From Lachnospiraceae bacterium (GTDB lineage: Bacteria; Bacillota; Clostridia; Lachnospirales; Anaerotignaceae): a stretch of 64,000 bases of DNA. The position numbers were made by a program, and so were the translations under genes. Location of the stretch: positions 33,311 through 97,310 of the forward strand of contig CAJTKM010000012.1 in assembly GCA_910576545.1 (NCBI GenBank), in the 5' to 3' direction. Below are positions 37,265 to 45,588 of this stretch, one piece after another (position 1 is the stretch's first letter; each line of letters opens with the position of its first letter). The notes below the pieces were generated by a model. That model was not told the DNA's origin, did no database searches, and saw nothing but the letters and a program-made list of their open reading frames with translations.

Positions 37265-38776
37265 TTAGCTGATAGGTATGTATTCCACTGTCGAATTGTT
37301 GTAAAAATTTCTTACAACTAACTTACTTGTGAAAAATTTACATATATCCTGCTCGCCGCCATTGCTATTAAGTGAATAATTTGTGTCGTCGCATTGGACA
37401 TATCCCGAAGATACGCCGCCGCCCAATTCATTGATATTGATAACAAATCCTTTTCCTGTCCTGATTGTGGTCTCCTTCCAACTTCCGCCGCTTGTTCTTG
37501 TCCATGTTGTTTTTCTCGGACTGCTTTTCATTGCATTTTTCGCTGTTGTCGAATTTTCAATCTTGCTCCTTGCCGTTGCGTTCCCTATAATTTTACTCAA
37601 AGCAGTTGCAGAGGCGGCAATAGCTGTCATTGCGGTGCCGCTCGCGGCAATAGCTGTCATTGCGGTGCCGCTCGCGGCAATAGCTGTCATTGCGGTGCCG
37701 CTCGCGGCAATAGCTGTCATTGCGGTGCCGCTCGCGGCAATAGCTGTCATTGCGGTCGAATTTGAAACGATTCCGGCCATGCCGGAAATCGTTTCAAATT
37801 CGATGCCTGCTAAAGCAGCAGCCAGTTTTGCTATCGGCATGTCCTTATCCCGCATCTTGCCCGCGTAATGCTCAGAACCCATTACCTTATCCCGCGCCTG
37901 TTTCACTCCCGCAATTTTATTCATCGCTATGGCACTACCCGCTACCGCTGTCATAGCCGTAGCGGAAGCCGCTACCGCTGTCATAGCCGTAGCGGAAGCC
38001 GCTACCGCTGTCATAGCCGTAGCGGAAGCCGCTACCGCTGTCATAGCCGCCGAATTTTCTACCATTTCTCCTAACGTCGAAATGGTAGAAAATTCGGCTC
38101 TTTTAGCTAAAGCTAAAGCGATTTTCGCAATCGGCATACCCTTCTCACGCATTGTTTTCTCGTAGTGCGTGGATTTCATCGCCTTATCAAGTGCCATTTC
38201 AACCGCACATACGGCGTTCATCGCCGTTCCTGATTCTCCCAGTGCTGTCATGGCGGTTTCGCTTGCGGACAGTGCTGTCATGGCGGTTTCGCTTGCGGAC
38301 AGTGCTGTCATGGCGGTTTCGCTTGCGGACAGTGCTGTCATGGCGGTTTCGCTTGCGGACAGTGCTGTCATGGCGGTTTCGCTTGCGGACAGTGCTGTCA
38401 TGGCGGCGCGATTTTCCGCCAGCTCCGCCGCCGTCTCAAGGCCTGTAAACAGGTCTTGCCCCGCGGCCCTCGTGTCGGAAAATCGCGCCAGCCAGTCAGA
38501 TAAACTGGCTGTCCCCGGGTGGGTCAGCACATATTCCAAAGCCTCCCCGTTGATTTCCTTATCGTTCACTGCCTCTGTGCTTTTGCAAAGCGCGTCCCAT
38601 ATATCCGCGTCATTGTAGGCGTAGCTTTTTTTGCCATACATTTTGTAAGCCGCTATATACATGGGAATGACGCTCCCGCCTTTCCCTTCTTCACTCCTGA
38701 TTGCTGCCTTGATTTCTTCGCAGAGTGCCTTAATTTCCAATGATGTACCCTGTTCTGCAATAAATGTTTTTGCCAT
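37265..38776 (-). CDS. Phage structural protein with three arrays of perfect 10-residue tandem repeats
   Basis: This 503-aa protein starts with a globular domain of about 110 residues (FIAEQGTSLEIKALCEEIKAAIRSEEGKGGSVIPMYIAAYKMYGKKSYAYNDADIWDALC...). It then has three related modules, each a run of identical ten-residue units: MTALSASETA, MTAVAASATA and MTAIAASGTA. Each run is followed by a linker with an ALDKAMKSTHYEKTMREKGMPIAKIA-like sequence. The C-terminal 85 residues form a different, Ser/Asn-rich domain. The unit sequence suggests a repetitive coiled or solenoid spacer in a fibre or adhesin. The start overlaps the stop of the collagen-like gene (TGATG). Confidence 0.8.
   Translation of the reverse strand: MAKTFIAEQGTSLEIKALCEEIKAAIRSEEGKGGSVIPMYIAAYKMYGKKSYAYNDADIWDALCKSTEAVNDKEINGEALEYVLTHPGTASLSDWLARFSDTRAAGQDLFTGLETAAELAENRAAMTALSASETAMTALSASETAMTALSASETAMTALSASETAMTALSASETAMTALGESGTAMNAVCAVEMALDKAMKSTHYEKTMREKGMPIAKIALALAKRAEFSTISTLGEMVENSAAMTAVAASATAMTAVAASATAMTAVAASATAMTAVAGSAIAMNKIAGVKQARDKVMGSEHYAGKMRDKDMPIAKLAAALAGIEFETISGMAGIVSNSTAMTAIAASGTAMTAIAASGTAMTAIAASGTAMTAIAASGTAMTAIAASATALSKIIGNATARSKIENSTTAKNAMKSSPRKTTWTRTSGGSWKETTIRTGKGFVININELGGGVSSGYVQCDDTNYSLNSNGGEQDICKFFTSKLVVRNFYNNSTVEYIPIS
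37616..37803. repeat. Array A: four full 30-bp repeats plus a partial, ending at an inverted repeat
   Basis: Units of GGCAATAGCTGTCATTGCGG plus ten bases repeat exactly at 37616, 37646, 37676 and 37706, with a 21-bp partial ending at 37756. An inverted repeat starts at that same base: left arm 37756-37777, spacer CAT, right arm 37781-37803 (22 bp paired, one extra A). Confidence 0.95.
37941..38098. repeat. Array B: three full 30-bp repeats plus a partial, ending at a 20-bp inverted repeat
   Basis: Units of GCTACCGCTGTCATAGCCGT plus ten bases repeat exactly at 37941, 37971 and 38001, with a partial ending at 38049. A perfect 20-bp inverted repeat (38049-38068 and 38079-38098, 10-base loop) starts at that same base. 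Confidence 0.95.
38241..38489. repeat. Array C: five full 30-bp repeats plus a partial, ending at a 14-bp inverted repeat
   Basis: Units of AGTGCTGTCATGGCGGTTTC plus ten bases repeat exactly at 38241, 38271, 38301, 38331 and 38361, with a partial ending at 38406. A perfect 14-bp inverted repeat (38405-38418 and 38476-38489) starts there; its 57-base loop contains a further small hairpin. Confidence 0.95.
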
Positions 38777-40656
38777 CATTCTGCCTCCTTCGTATTCTTC
38801 CCTGCCAAACGTGATATCGCTTTCTTTTCAAAGTAAAGACCGCCGCCGCTCACTCCGATTCGGTAAGCCTCCCCCGTTTCATCGTCTATGATTTCAATAT
38901 CTGCCTGTGTCAGAGTAATGCTTTCCCCCGTTTTTCCGTTAATTTCCGTTGGGTTTCCCTGCTGTCCGCGTGGTCCTTCCTGTCCTTGCGGTCCCTGTTC
39001 GCCCTGTGGTCCGCGCAGCCCTTCCAGCTGTTCCGCCGTAAAGTCCGCATAGGTAAACGCTTCGCCCTTTTCGCCGCGCTCCCCTGTTTCCCCTTGCGGC
39101 CCTCTCTCTCCGGTATCTCCTTTTGCCCCCTGCTCTCCCTGTATTCCCTGCGGCCCGCGCAGTCCCTCCAGCTGTTCCGCTGTAAAATCTTCATAAGTAA
39201 ACGCGTCGCCTTTTTCGCCGCGCTCCCCCTGTGCCCCTTTCTGGCCTTCTGCTCCCGTTTCTCCGCGTGGACCCTGCTCTCCGGTTTCCCCTGTATCGCC
39301 CTTCGGTCCCTGTTCCCCTTGTTTTCCCTGTGGTCCGCGCAGTCCTTCCAGCTGTTCTTCCGTAAAATCTTCATAAGTAAAAGCATCGCCTTTTTCGCCG
39401 CGCTCCCCTTGTGCCCCTTGTAATGGGCCGTTATTTTTCCATTCCTGCCTGTTTCCGTCATATATGTATATATCAAAAGGCGCAGCCGTTCCTATGCCGT
39501 AAGCGTCCCCTGCTTTCGGTGTCAGTCCTGCCGCCCGCAGCTCTGCCTCCGTTCCATAGTAGCCCGAAATCGTCAGCCCTTTTCCGGTTTCTCCCTTTGG
39601 TCCTTGTTCTCCGGTTTCACCCTTCGGCCCCTGTGGTCCTGTTTCGCCGCGTTCTCCCTGTGGCCCTCTCTCGCCCATTTCGCCCGTTTCGCCTTTCGGT
39701 CCCTGTTCGCCAGTTTCGCCTCTTTTTCCCTGTGGACCTGCCGGACCCGTTGCGCCCGCTTCCCCTTTCGGTCCCTGCTCGCCTTTCTCGCCTTTCTCGC
39801 CCATGGGTCCCTGTTCCCCTTGGAAACCTCTGGGGCCGCGCAGCCCTTCCAGCTGTTCTTCCGTAAAATCCGCATAGGTAAACGCTTCGCCGCGTTCTCC
39901 CTGTGGCCCTGTTTCTCCTTGGGGGCCTGTTTTTCCCGTTGCTCCTGTTTCGCCTTTTTCCCCTTTCGGGCCTTGCGGCCCTGTTTCCCCGCGTTCTCCC
40001 TGCGGCCCTCTCTCGCCCTGTATCCCCTGTGGGCCCATAGGTCCCTCTGCGTTTCTGGCTTCCTCTGCCGCTTCCTTTGCCTCTAAGATAGCCGCCGCCG
40101 TTTCCTTCCGCCGCTGTTCCTCCGCTTCCTGTCGGTCGTGTTCCGCCTCTGTTCTCTCTCCTTCTGCGGTTTCCCTGCCTTCCTCCGCCTCCTGCCGTTT
40201 TTCCTCTGCCGCCTCTCTTGCCGCTTCCCTGTCTAATACGGCAGAAATTCTCTGCTCCATCTGTTCCAGCTCGGAAAGGTCCCCGTCGTAATTCCCCGGC
40301 GTGTCAATCGCCCGCTCCGCAAATATCGGCGTTGCCGCGCTGTTCCATTTTACTGCCCCTGTTTCATCGTAGGCGCGGATTGCAATAAAAACCGTCCGCT
40401 CCTCCCGAAAATCCGCTTTTATTACATTCCATAAAAGCGTTATTTTATCCTCCTGTACGCTTTTAATCAGCAGAGCCGTATTCTTTTCCCCGCTTTTGTA
40501 GCGAATATCCAGCCGGAACGTCAGCCCCGCAAGGTCTATCCTGTCAGGGTCGTACCTGTCAAGAATAAAAGTCCGGCTCGTGCTTCCGCTGTCCCCCATA
40601 ATGAATGTCTGTTCTTCATTTGGAAAAATCATTTGCTTCCCGATAATGGAAACCAT
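38776..40656 (-). CDS. Collagen-like phage fibre protein
   Basis: This 626-aa protein has an N-terminal beta domain of about 130 residues ([43 protein letters not shown]...), then a charged coiled coil (about 130-205). Long collagen-like Gly-X-Y runs ([20 protein letters not shown] and similar) follow, interrupted by at least four copies of a non-collagenous insert, [24 protein letters not shown]. A short beta domain ends it ([32 protein letters not shown]). Such proteins form trimeric fibres in phages. The N-terminal domain resembles BppU-type baseplate/upper-fibre domains. An AAAGGAGGGGG site precedes the ATG. Confidence 0.9.
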   Translation of the reverse strand: MVSIIGKQMIFPNEEQTFIMGDSGSTSRTFILDRYDPDRIDLAGLTFRLDIRYKSGEKNTALLIKSVQEDKITLLWNVIKADFREERTVFIAIRAYDETGAVKWNSAATPIFAERAIDTPGNYDGDLSELEQMEQRISAVLDREAAREAAEEKRQEAEEGRETAEGERTEAEHDRQEAEEQRRKETAAAILEAKEAAEEARNAEGPMGPQGIQGERGPQGERGETGPQGPKGEKGETGATGKTGPQGETGPQGERGEAFTYADFTEEQLEGLRGPRGFQGEQGPMGEKGEKGEQGPKGEAGATGPAGPQGKRGETGEQGPKGETGEMGERGPQGERGETGPQGPKGETGEQGPKGETGKGLTISGYYGTEAELRAAGLTPKAGDAYGIGTAAPFDIYIYDGNRQEWKNNGPLQGAQGERGEKGDAFTYEDFTEEQLEGLRGPQGKQGEQGPKGDTGETGEQGPRGETGAEGQKGAQGERGEKGDAFTYEDFTAEQLEGLRGPQGIQGEQGAKGDTGERGPQGETGERGEKGEAFTYADFTAEQLEGLRGPQGEQGPQGQEGPRGQQGNPTEINGKTGESITLTQADIEIIDDETGEAYRIGVSGGGLYFEKKAISRLAGKNTKEAE

Positions 40657-40716
40657 GTTTCCCCCTCCTTTTCAAAAAAGGCGGGGTTCCCCCCGCCTCG
40701 CTTTGCCTGCAAATAC

Positions 40717-41229
40717 TTATTTCTGTATCTTTTTCATATGCCTGTTTGCCTCCAGCTTTTGGCGGTCGCTGTTTTTCAAAGCCTCCGCAACAAAACGCGG
40801 TACTTCCACCGCTTCCCCTCTGCGGATTAAGTATCTGTATCCATTTACCGATACAAATATGTCGTCGTCCTCCCCGTTCGGGTCTGCCGGAATGGTTATT
40901 GTAACCTTATCCATTTTAGCCCGCTCCATTGCCTCATGGAAATTCCGCTCCATAAGGGCCTGCTTCTGCCCTTCTGTCAGCTCTGCGGCCTTTTCCGCCT
41001 TTTCCCGCGTTTCCGCGCTTTCCTTGCGCGTCCGCGAAAGTTCCTCTCGGATTTTTTCATTTTCCGCCGCTATTTCGTCCATGCGCCGAAGTAACTGCTC
41101 CGTCATGCTTTCCGGCTGTTCCGCCGCCGCTTCATCTTTTGTATCAATCATTTTTTCCGAATCCGCCGCATTGCTTTCTTCCTGAGCCGTTCCATTCCGA
41201 ATTTCTATATCATCTGTTTTTTTCGCCAT
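40717..41229 (-). CDS. Phage structural protein, unknown, downstream of the capsid
   Basis: This 170-aa protein has an acidic, partly coiled N-terminal half (MDEIAAENEKIREELSRTRKESAETREKAEKAAEL). A compact C-terminal domain follows: KVTITIPADPNGEDDDIFVSVNGYRYLIRRGEAVEVPRFVAEALKNSDRQ. This domain is common in proteins encoded beside capsid genes in Firmicutes phages and may be a head-completion or decoration component (inference). Confidence 0.75.
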   Translation of the reverse strand: MAKKTDDIEIRNGTAQEESNAADSEKMIDTKDEAAAEQPESMTEQLLRRMDEIAAENEKIREELSRTRKESAETREKAEKAAELTEGQKQALMERNFHEAMERAKMDKVTITIPADPNGEDDDIFVSVNGYRYLIRRGEAVEVPRFVAEALKNSDRQKLEANRHMKKIQK

Positions 41230-41274
41230 CCTCTGACCCTCCTTGTAATCCGTATTCAGCCGCTAAAAACTGTT

Positions 41275-42285
41275 TCAGTTTGCCTCTGCCGTAGAAAAGC
41301 TGGAGCAGCTTTCAATCCGCAGCATGTATTCATCTGAAAGGATTTCCGCTGTTTTCAGAGCCTTCCAGCCTGCCGATGCCCTCTGGTCTAAGGGGTCTGC
41401 TGTCCCCGCGCTGCCCTTCTGTTTCACAATGGTTTCCAGCCCGCCGCCTTCAACGTCCGTCACACCGTAGGCGTTCTTGCCGATTATCAGTGTAGAATAT
41501 ACAGAAAGGCTCCCGCTTCCTGCGGCCTTTTCCCATATTTTGGCTTCCGTGCTTTCCACAAAACGCACCCGTCCAATTTTCCCAAGCTCCCCGTTATACA
41601 TATGTTCGGGATTGGTGTATTTGCTCCACTCCTCCCATTTTGGGTCTTGCATCAGGTCATACGCTACATAAGGGTGTACAATGGCAATATAATCATTGTC
41701 AAATGGAACGGTGTTTGTTCCCTTCAAAATCGCGGCTGCCTTCATAATAAGCTGTGTATTCAAAAGGCTTGTCCCGTCAAGGTCTGCCCGCGCCGTAACA
41801 GGGGTGTTCCCCTTCGGCGCATAAAGCACATTCGTTCCGGCATTGATTACCTCCCGTGTCACAGTGTCAAGCGTGCGCCCCGCTTGGTCCCCTAAAAGCG
41901 CAACAGCTTCGACCAAATTGTTGTCGATTGCCGTAAGCAGTAATACGTCTGAAAGAGAAATCCAATCTCCGTACTGTTTTACCGTCGCTGTAAGCGTCGT
42001 GACGGTAAGGCTGTTTGGGTCAGGCGTTACGCCCTCTGTCAGCGGCGTTAATGCTTTCGGCAGTGTCTTGTATCTGCGAAATTCAATTGTTTTTCCCTTG
42101 TTTTTGGGAATAGGCTTTTTCTGCCCAAACTGGTCGTGTACCAAATTTGGCTTCGCATTATCCAAAAGATATGCGTCATAATAGGTTTTCATTTCCGCCG
42201 AAAGCGTTTCCGTTGCCGTAGTCATAGTGTTTGCTCCTGCCGCTCCGTCAAAAAGCCGCAAGTCCATTTTGAATTTTTTATCCAT
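41275..42285 (-). CDS. Major capsid protein, N4-gp56 family
   Basis: This 336-aa protein matches the N4-gp56 family of HK97-fold capsid proteins: TYYDAYLLDNAKPNLVHDQFGQKKPIPKNKGKTIEFRRYKTLPKALTPLTEGVTPDPNSLTVTTLTATVKQYGDWISLSDVL is diagnostic. A short N-terminal leader, KKFKMDLRLFDGAAGA, precedes the capsid domain and resembles the leader of the scaffold protein encoded upstream. The start at 42285 (GCAGGAGGGG site) is preferred over an in-frame upstream ATG. Confidence 0.93.
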   Translation of the reverse strand: MDKKFKMDLRLFDGAAGANTMTTATETLSAEMKTYYDAYLLDNAKPNLVHDQFGQKKPIPKNKGKTIEFRRYKTLPKALTPLTEGVTPDPNSLTVTTLTATVKQYGDWISLSDVLLLTAIDNNLVEAVALLGDQAGRTLDTVTREVINAGTNVLYAPKGNTPVTARADLDGTSLLNTQLIMKAAAILKGTNTVPFDNDYIAIVHPYVAYDLMQDPKWEEWSKYTNPEHMYNGELGKIGRVRFVESTEAKIWEKAAGSGSLSVYSTLIIGKNAYGVTDVEGGGLETIVKQKGSAGTADPLDQRASAGWKALKTAEILSDEYMLRIESCSSFSTAEAN

Positions 42286-42313
42286 CGTTTTCCCCTCCTG
42301 CTCTCTTAAAAGT

Positions 42314-43162
42314 TCAGCCAAAGGTAATTCGTTCGTCAGGGTTGCGGATAGCCCTTTCTGCAAGCTCCCGCCTCTGCTCTTTCGTCAGCTTTGTCACGTC
42401 AAGCCGCTCCCGTCCTGCCGCGCCTCCCTTTGTCCCGTTCTCTGTTGGCCTTGCTCCGTTGGCCCTTACGCCGTCCATAATTTTTTTCTTTGCCTGTTCC
42501 GCTGTGTATTGTAATGCGCCGCTCATAAGTTCATCGAAATGTACTGCCTGATATGCGGCTTTTACGCCTACGCCGCTGTCCAGCAGACGTACAAACTGCG
42601 CATTTTCAAATTCGCTCATAAGCTCCAATCCGGGATATGTTTCTTTCAGTGCTTCCGCCTCTGCCGCCCATCCAGCAAATTTCAGTTCAAATTCCCGGCG
42701 TTCTGCCGCCTCCTGCATCTGAAGGCGGAATTGAGCGTTTTCCCGCTCCATTTTCTTAAACTCCGCCAGCTGGTCCACTGTCATTCCTTTTTCAAGTGCT
42801 TCCTGTTCCAAGTATTCCCTGTCGTTTTCCACAGAAGCCCTCAAAGCCGCTAAGTCCTTTCCGTCCTGCCCGTATCTTTCGCCAACCAGCGCAAGCAAAG
42901 ATTCAGCGTCTTTCAGCCGCGCTTCCGCCTGTTTGCTCCCTTTCAGACGTTCTTTTACAATCTGCTCTACTTTTTTAGCATAGGCTTCTTTGTATTCGCC
43001 CTTAATCATAGCGTCAAACTCCGACGAAAAGTCCCTGCCTCCTTCGGTTCCGCCCTGTCCCGCTCCCGCGTCGCCAGCTCCGGCCGTTCCCATTCCCGTT
43101 GTGCCGCCAGCTCCCGCCGCGCCATCGTCAAATAACCGCAAATCCATTTTATGTTTCTCCAT
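42314..43162 (-). CDS. Phage scaffolding protein
   Basis: This 282-aa protein has a Gly-rich N-terminal segment and then a long charged helix (EAYAKKVEQIVKERLKGSKQAEARLKDAESLLALVGERYGQ...KKMERENAQFRLQMQEAAERREFELKF), typical of scaffold proteins. The position just upstream of the capsid gene supports this. Its opening, EKHKMDLRLFDDGAAGAGG, closely matches the capsid opening. The second of two adjacent ATGs was chosen for spacing from AAAGGAGG. Confidence 0.8.
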   Translation of the reverse strand: MEKHKMDLRLFDDGAAGAGGTTGMGTAGAGDAGAGQGGTEGGRDFSSEFDAMIKGEYKEAYAKKVEQIVKERLKGSKQAEARLKDAESLLALVGERYGQDGKDLAALRASVENDREYLEQEALEKGMTVDQLAEFKKMERENAQFRLQMQEAAERREFELKFAGWAAEAEALKETYPGLELMSEFENAQFVRLLDSGVGVKAAYQAVHFDELMSGALQYTAEQAKKKIMDGVRANGARPTENGTKGGAAGRERLDVTKLTKEQRRELAERAIRNPDERITFG

Positions 43163-43244
43163 CATTTCCTCCTTTTCGGCAGTGCTGCCTTCTGTCTGGC
43201 CTGTCAGCTGCCCTCTGCCGTCTTTCCGGCGTGTCTTTTTCTAG

Positions 43245-43292
43245 GGTCTTTCCCCCGCGTCTTTTTTGTACTGAGGTCTTTCCCCCGCGTCT
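43245..43292. repeat. Two direct 18-bp repeats spaced 30 bp, with a degenerate third copy
   Basis: GGTCTTTCCCCCGCGTCT occurs at 43245-43262 and 43275-43292; on the minus strand this reads AGACGCGGGGGAAAGACC. A weaker copy (GTCTTTCCGGCGTGTCTTT) lies at about 43220-43239. They lie upstream of the scaffold start, in the scaffold mRNA leader. Confidence 0.75.
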
Positions 43293-43378
43293 GTCCTAAC
43301 GGCTTAACCGTTCAGCCCTTCGGGCCTCTGCAACAAAATGCAAAGCCTCTTATATGGAGCTTCGCCCGTTACATACAA

Positions 43379-43726
43379 TTATTCTATCCCATGTGAAAAA
43401 CCCTTGCACCCTCCCCCACTTTCTATAATTTTTACGTTCTGCGGAAATTCCCGCTCAATAAGTTTCAGCCCATAAACCACGCTCCGCAACAGCGTTTCCG
43501 CCTCTTTCCTGCATCCCTCTGAAACGTCCGCCCGAAAGAAAAATTTTCCGCTTTCCTGCCGTTTTTCTCCCGTTGCCCTGCATTCCCGCATAAGCCCCGC
43601 CCAGCATGTTTGTAAAAGCGCGCTGACTGCGGCGCATACAATGTCATTCCCCGGATAAAATCCCGCGTGCCCTTCCGCCTCCAGCGTATACCGCCCTTCC
43701 CCGATTGCATATGTTATCCTTGTCAT
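43379..43726 (-). CDS. Phage-encoded Prp-type cysteine protease (ribosomal-processing protease family)
   Basis: This 115-aa protein has the Prp hallmark GHAGFYPGNDIVCAAVSALLQT, with catalytic His20 and Cys31. In Staphylococcus and relatives Prp removes a short N-terminal extension of ribosomal protein L27 and also the leaders of some phage capsid and scaffold proteins. Here it lies between portal and scaffold and overlaps the portal stop by four bases, so it is part of the head operon. A role in processing the capsid and scaffold leaders is a reasoned inference. Confidence 0.9.
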   Translation of the reverse strand: MTRITYAIGEGRYTLEAEGHAGFYPGNDIVCAAVSALLQTCWAGLMRECRATGEKRQESGKFFFRADVSEGCRKEAETLLRSVVYGLKLIEREFPQNVKIIESGGGCKGFSHGIE

Positions 43727-45561
43727 TTTACTGTTGTCCTTTCCTGTGTTGTTTTCCTCGCCCTGTCTGCAATCGCGTTTCCTTTTGCACTTTTATAAGC
43801 GTTGCCCAGCGCGTCCGTTTCAGCTGTCCCGCTTCCTTTTGGCCCCTGTGGCGGCATATCTCCTTGTATCGGTGCAGAGGAAACGGCAGAAGTAAGGTTC
43901 TGCCCTGTAATCTGGTCTAATACACCCGCCATTTGTACAATCTGCGCCTGCATCTGCTGAATGGTCTGAAGCATTGTCCCGTTTTGAGCCACTTTCCGTA
44001 TAATATCTTCTTTCCCTTCAAAATCCATCATTTCCAGACAAATCAACGCTTGGTCTGTCAGCTCAGGGTTAAACAGCCCCGCTCCATACAGTTCCTTGGC
44101 AAGTTCATTCTGTGCGATACGGGAAAACGGACTGCTTTTCTGACTTGTAATATTTATGTCAAATATCGGCTTCCTTCCTCCCGTTTCCACGCCCATAATA
44201 TGCTCCGCTTCCTGTTGGCGAATATTGCTGTTGTCGTAAGAAATGAAATCGTCCCCGTTCTTCCCCGTTATGCGGAATTCTCTCGGCGCATCGTAAAATT
44301 GCCGTATCAGCTCCACAATAAGTCGGTTGACCTGCACAAAAGCGCGGTAAGCCGCCTTTATCATATCCCTGCTGGTTTTACTTCCCGCTTCCTGCAAAGC
44401 CGCAATCGCAGAGGCGGCAGTCACGCCGCTTGCTGTACTTCCCTGTGAAAAGTCCCTGTTGCTGCTCGTTTCTTTCAGTTCGTCTATTTTCAGCTGGTAA
44501 AGCCCTGTGGCAATCCCGCTTACTGGCTTTGTTGAAATCGGCTGTATTCCATCTACATCCCCTGTATAATCGACAATGCTGTTATTCAAATCTGCGAACT
44601 GCTCCTTGTTTATCCCGTTCCCGTCCTTGGAAAAATAACGCGGCTCGGCGCACCATTTCACATTTTTCTCAAAGCTCACCCACATGTTGTCAATGGAAAT
44701 TTGTGCGTCCTTCATAATGTCCACATAGCCGAACCCTGCCGGACTGTCTTTTTCAGGGAAAAGCACGTCAAAAACATACGGATAAAGCCCATGCTCGTAT
44801 AGCCCGCCCTCCATTTCCGGTACATCTTCCGTCGCGTACAGCAGGTTATTTCCGCAAAATTTGATATAGTGCAGTACCGTCCTTCTGTCCTCCCGTTTTT
44901 TATAATACCAGTCTACTACCATGCACTTCCCGCTTGTGTCTATCTGGTCGCTGTGTATGTAGCTTGTCGTTTTCATATCCCCGTCGCCGCCGAATGTAAA
45001 TTCAGGGTATTCCGCTTCCAGCCGCTCTTTGCTCTCCAGCGCAATGTGGAATAAATGCGGGCTGTCCTGTATATCAGAAATCCCCGGCTCCCAAAACAGG
45101 TTGATAATGTCAACGGCCGAAATTCCAATGTCCCCCAGCCCGTTGTCCTTCTCTTTGTCCCAAAATATCTTATACACCGAAGTCCCGCTTTTCAGCTTGT
45201 CCCACCATGCGTCATTATATGTCTGTTCGTAATCGTTCTGTTCCAATATCACAGGCACAATTTTGGAAAGCGTTTCAGCGTCCTCCCTGTCCCCCGCTTC
45301 CCTTGGCAGAAAATTGGGCTGCGGGTAATTGTCCATAGCGTCCGCGTGCTTATTCGCCAGAGAATTAAAAAGCCATGCTGAGGCTGTCTGCGGCCCGTTC
45401 CCCGCCTTCCGCAGCTGTTCCCAATGCCGCATTTTATACCATTGTTCGTTGTCTACAATACGCTTATCCAGCATCTTCTTCCCGTTCTGGTATTTTTCCA
45501 GCAGTTCCCGCCCTTCTTTTATCTTTTCTTCTCCAAACATTTCAAAAGCCTCCTTTTCCAT
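43723..45561 (-). CDS. Phage portal protein
   Basis: This 612-aa protein opens as a portal: ELLEKYQNGKKMLDKRIVDNEQWYKMRHWEQLRKAGNGPQTASAWLFNSLANKHADAMDNYPQPNFLPRE. Its core (DIINLFWEPGISDIQDSPHLFHI, RDFSQGSTASGVTAASAIAALQEAGSKTSRD) is typical of the P22-like portal group in Firmicutes podo-like prophages. The C terminus is a Gln/Met-rich helix, expected for the barrel. The second of two adjacent ATGs was chosen for spacing from GGAGG. Confidence 0.92.
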   Translation of the reverse strand: MEKEAFEMFGEEKIKEGRELLEKYQNGKKMLDKRIVDNEQWYKMRHWEQLRKAGNGPQTASAWLFNSLANKHADAMDNYPQPNFLPREAGDREDAETLSKIVPVILEQNDYEQTYNDAWWDKLKSGTSVYKIFWDKEKDNGLGDIGISAVDIINLFWEPGISDIQDSPHLFHIALESKERLEAEYPEFTFGGDGDMKTTSYIHSDQIDTSGKCMVVDWYYKKREDRRTVLHYIKFCGNNLLYATEDVPEMEGGLYEHGLYPYVFDVLFPEKDSPAGFGYVDIMKDAQISIDNMWVSFEKNVKWCAEPRYFSKDGNGINKEQFADLNNSIVDYTGDVDGIQPISTKPVSGIATGLYQLKIDELKETSSNRDFSQGSTASGVTAASAIAALQEAGSKTSRDMIKAAYRAFVQVNRLIVELIRQFYDAPREFRITGKNGDDFISYDNSNIRQQEAEHIMGVETGGRKPIFDINITSQKSSPFSRIAQNELAKELYGAGLFNPELTDQALICLEMMDFEGKEDIIRKVAQNGTMLQTIQQMQAQIVQMAGVLDQITGQNLTSAVSSAPIQGDMPPQGPKGSGTAETDALGNAYKSAKGNAIADRARKTTQERTTVK

Positions 45562-45588
45562 CATGTCCTCCAGCTTTGCGGCTGTGTG

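Noticed and set aside
37616..38406. CRISPR-like arrays of 30-bp repeats
   Set aside because: The repeats are directly adjacent without spacers and lie in frame within a coding sequence; there are no cas genes.
38152..39866. Several plus-strand frames opposite the repeat and collagen-like genes
   Set aside because: They mirror the repetitive minus-strand coding sequence and have no ribosome binding sites.
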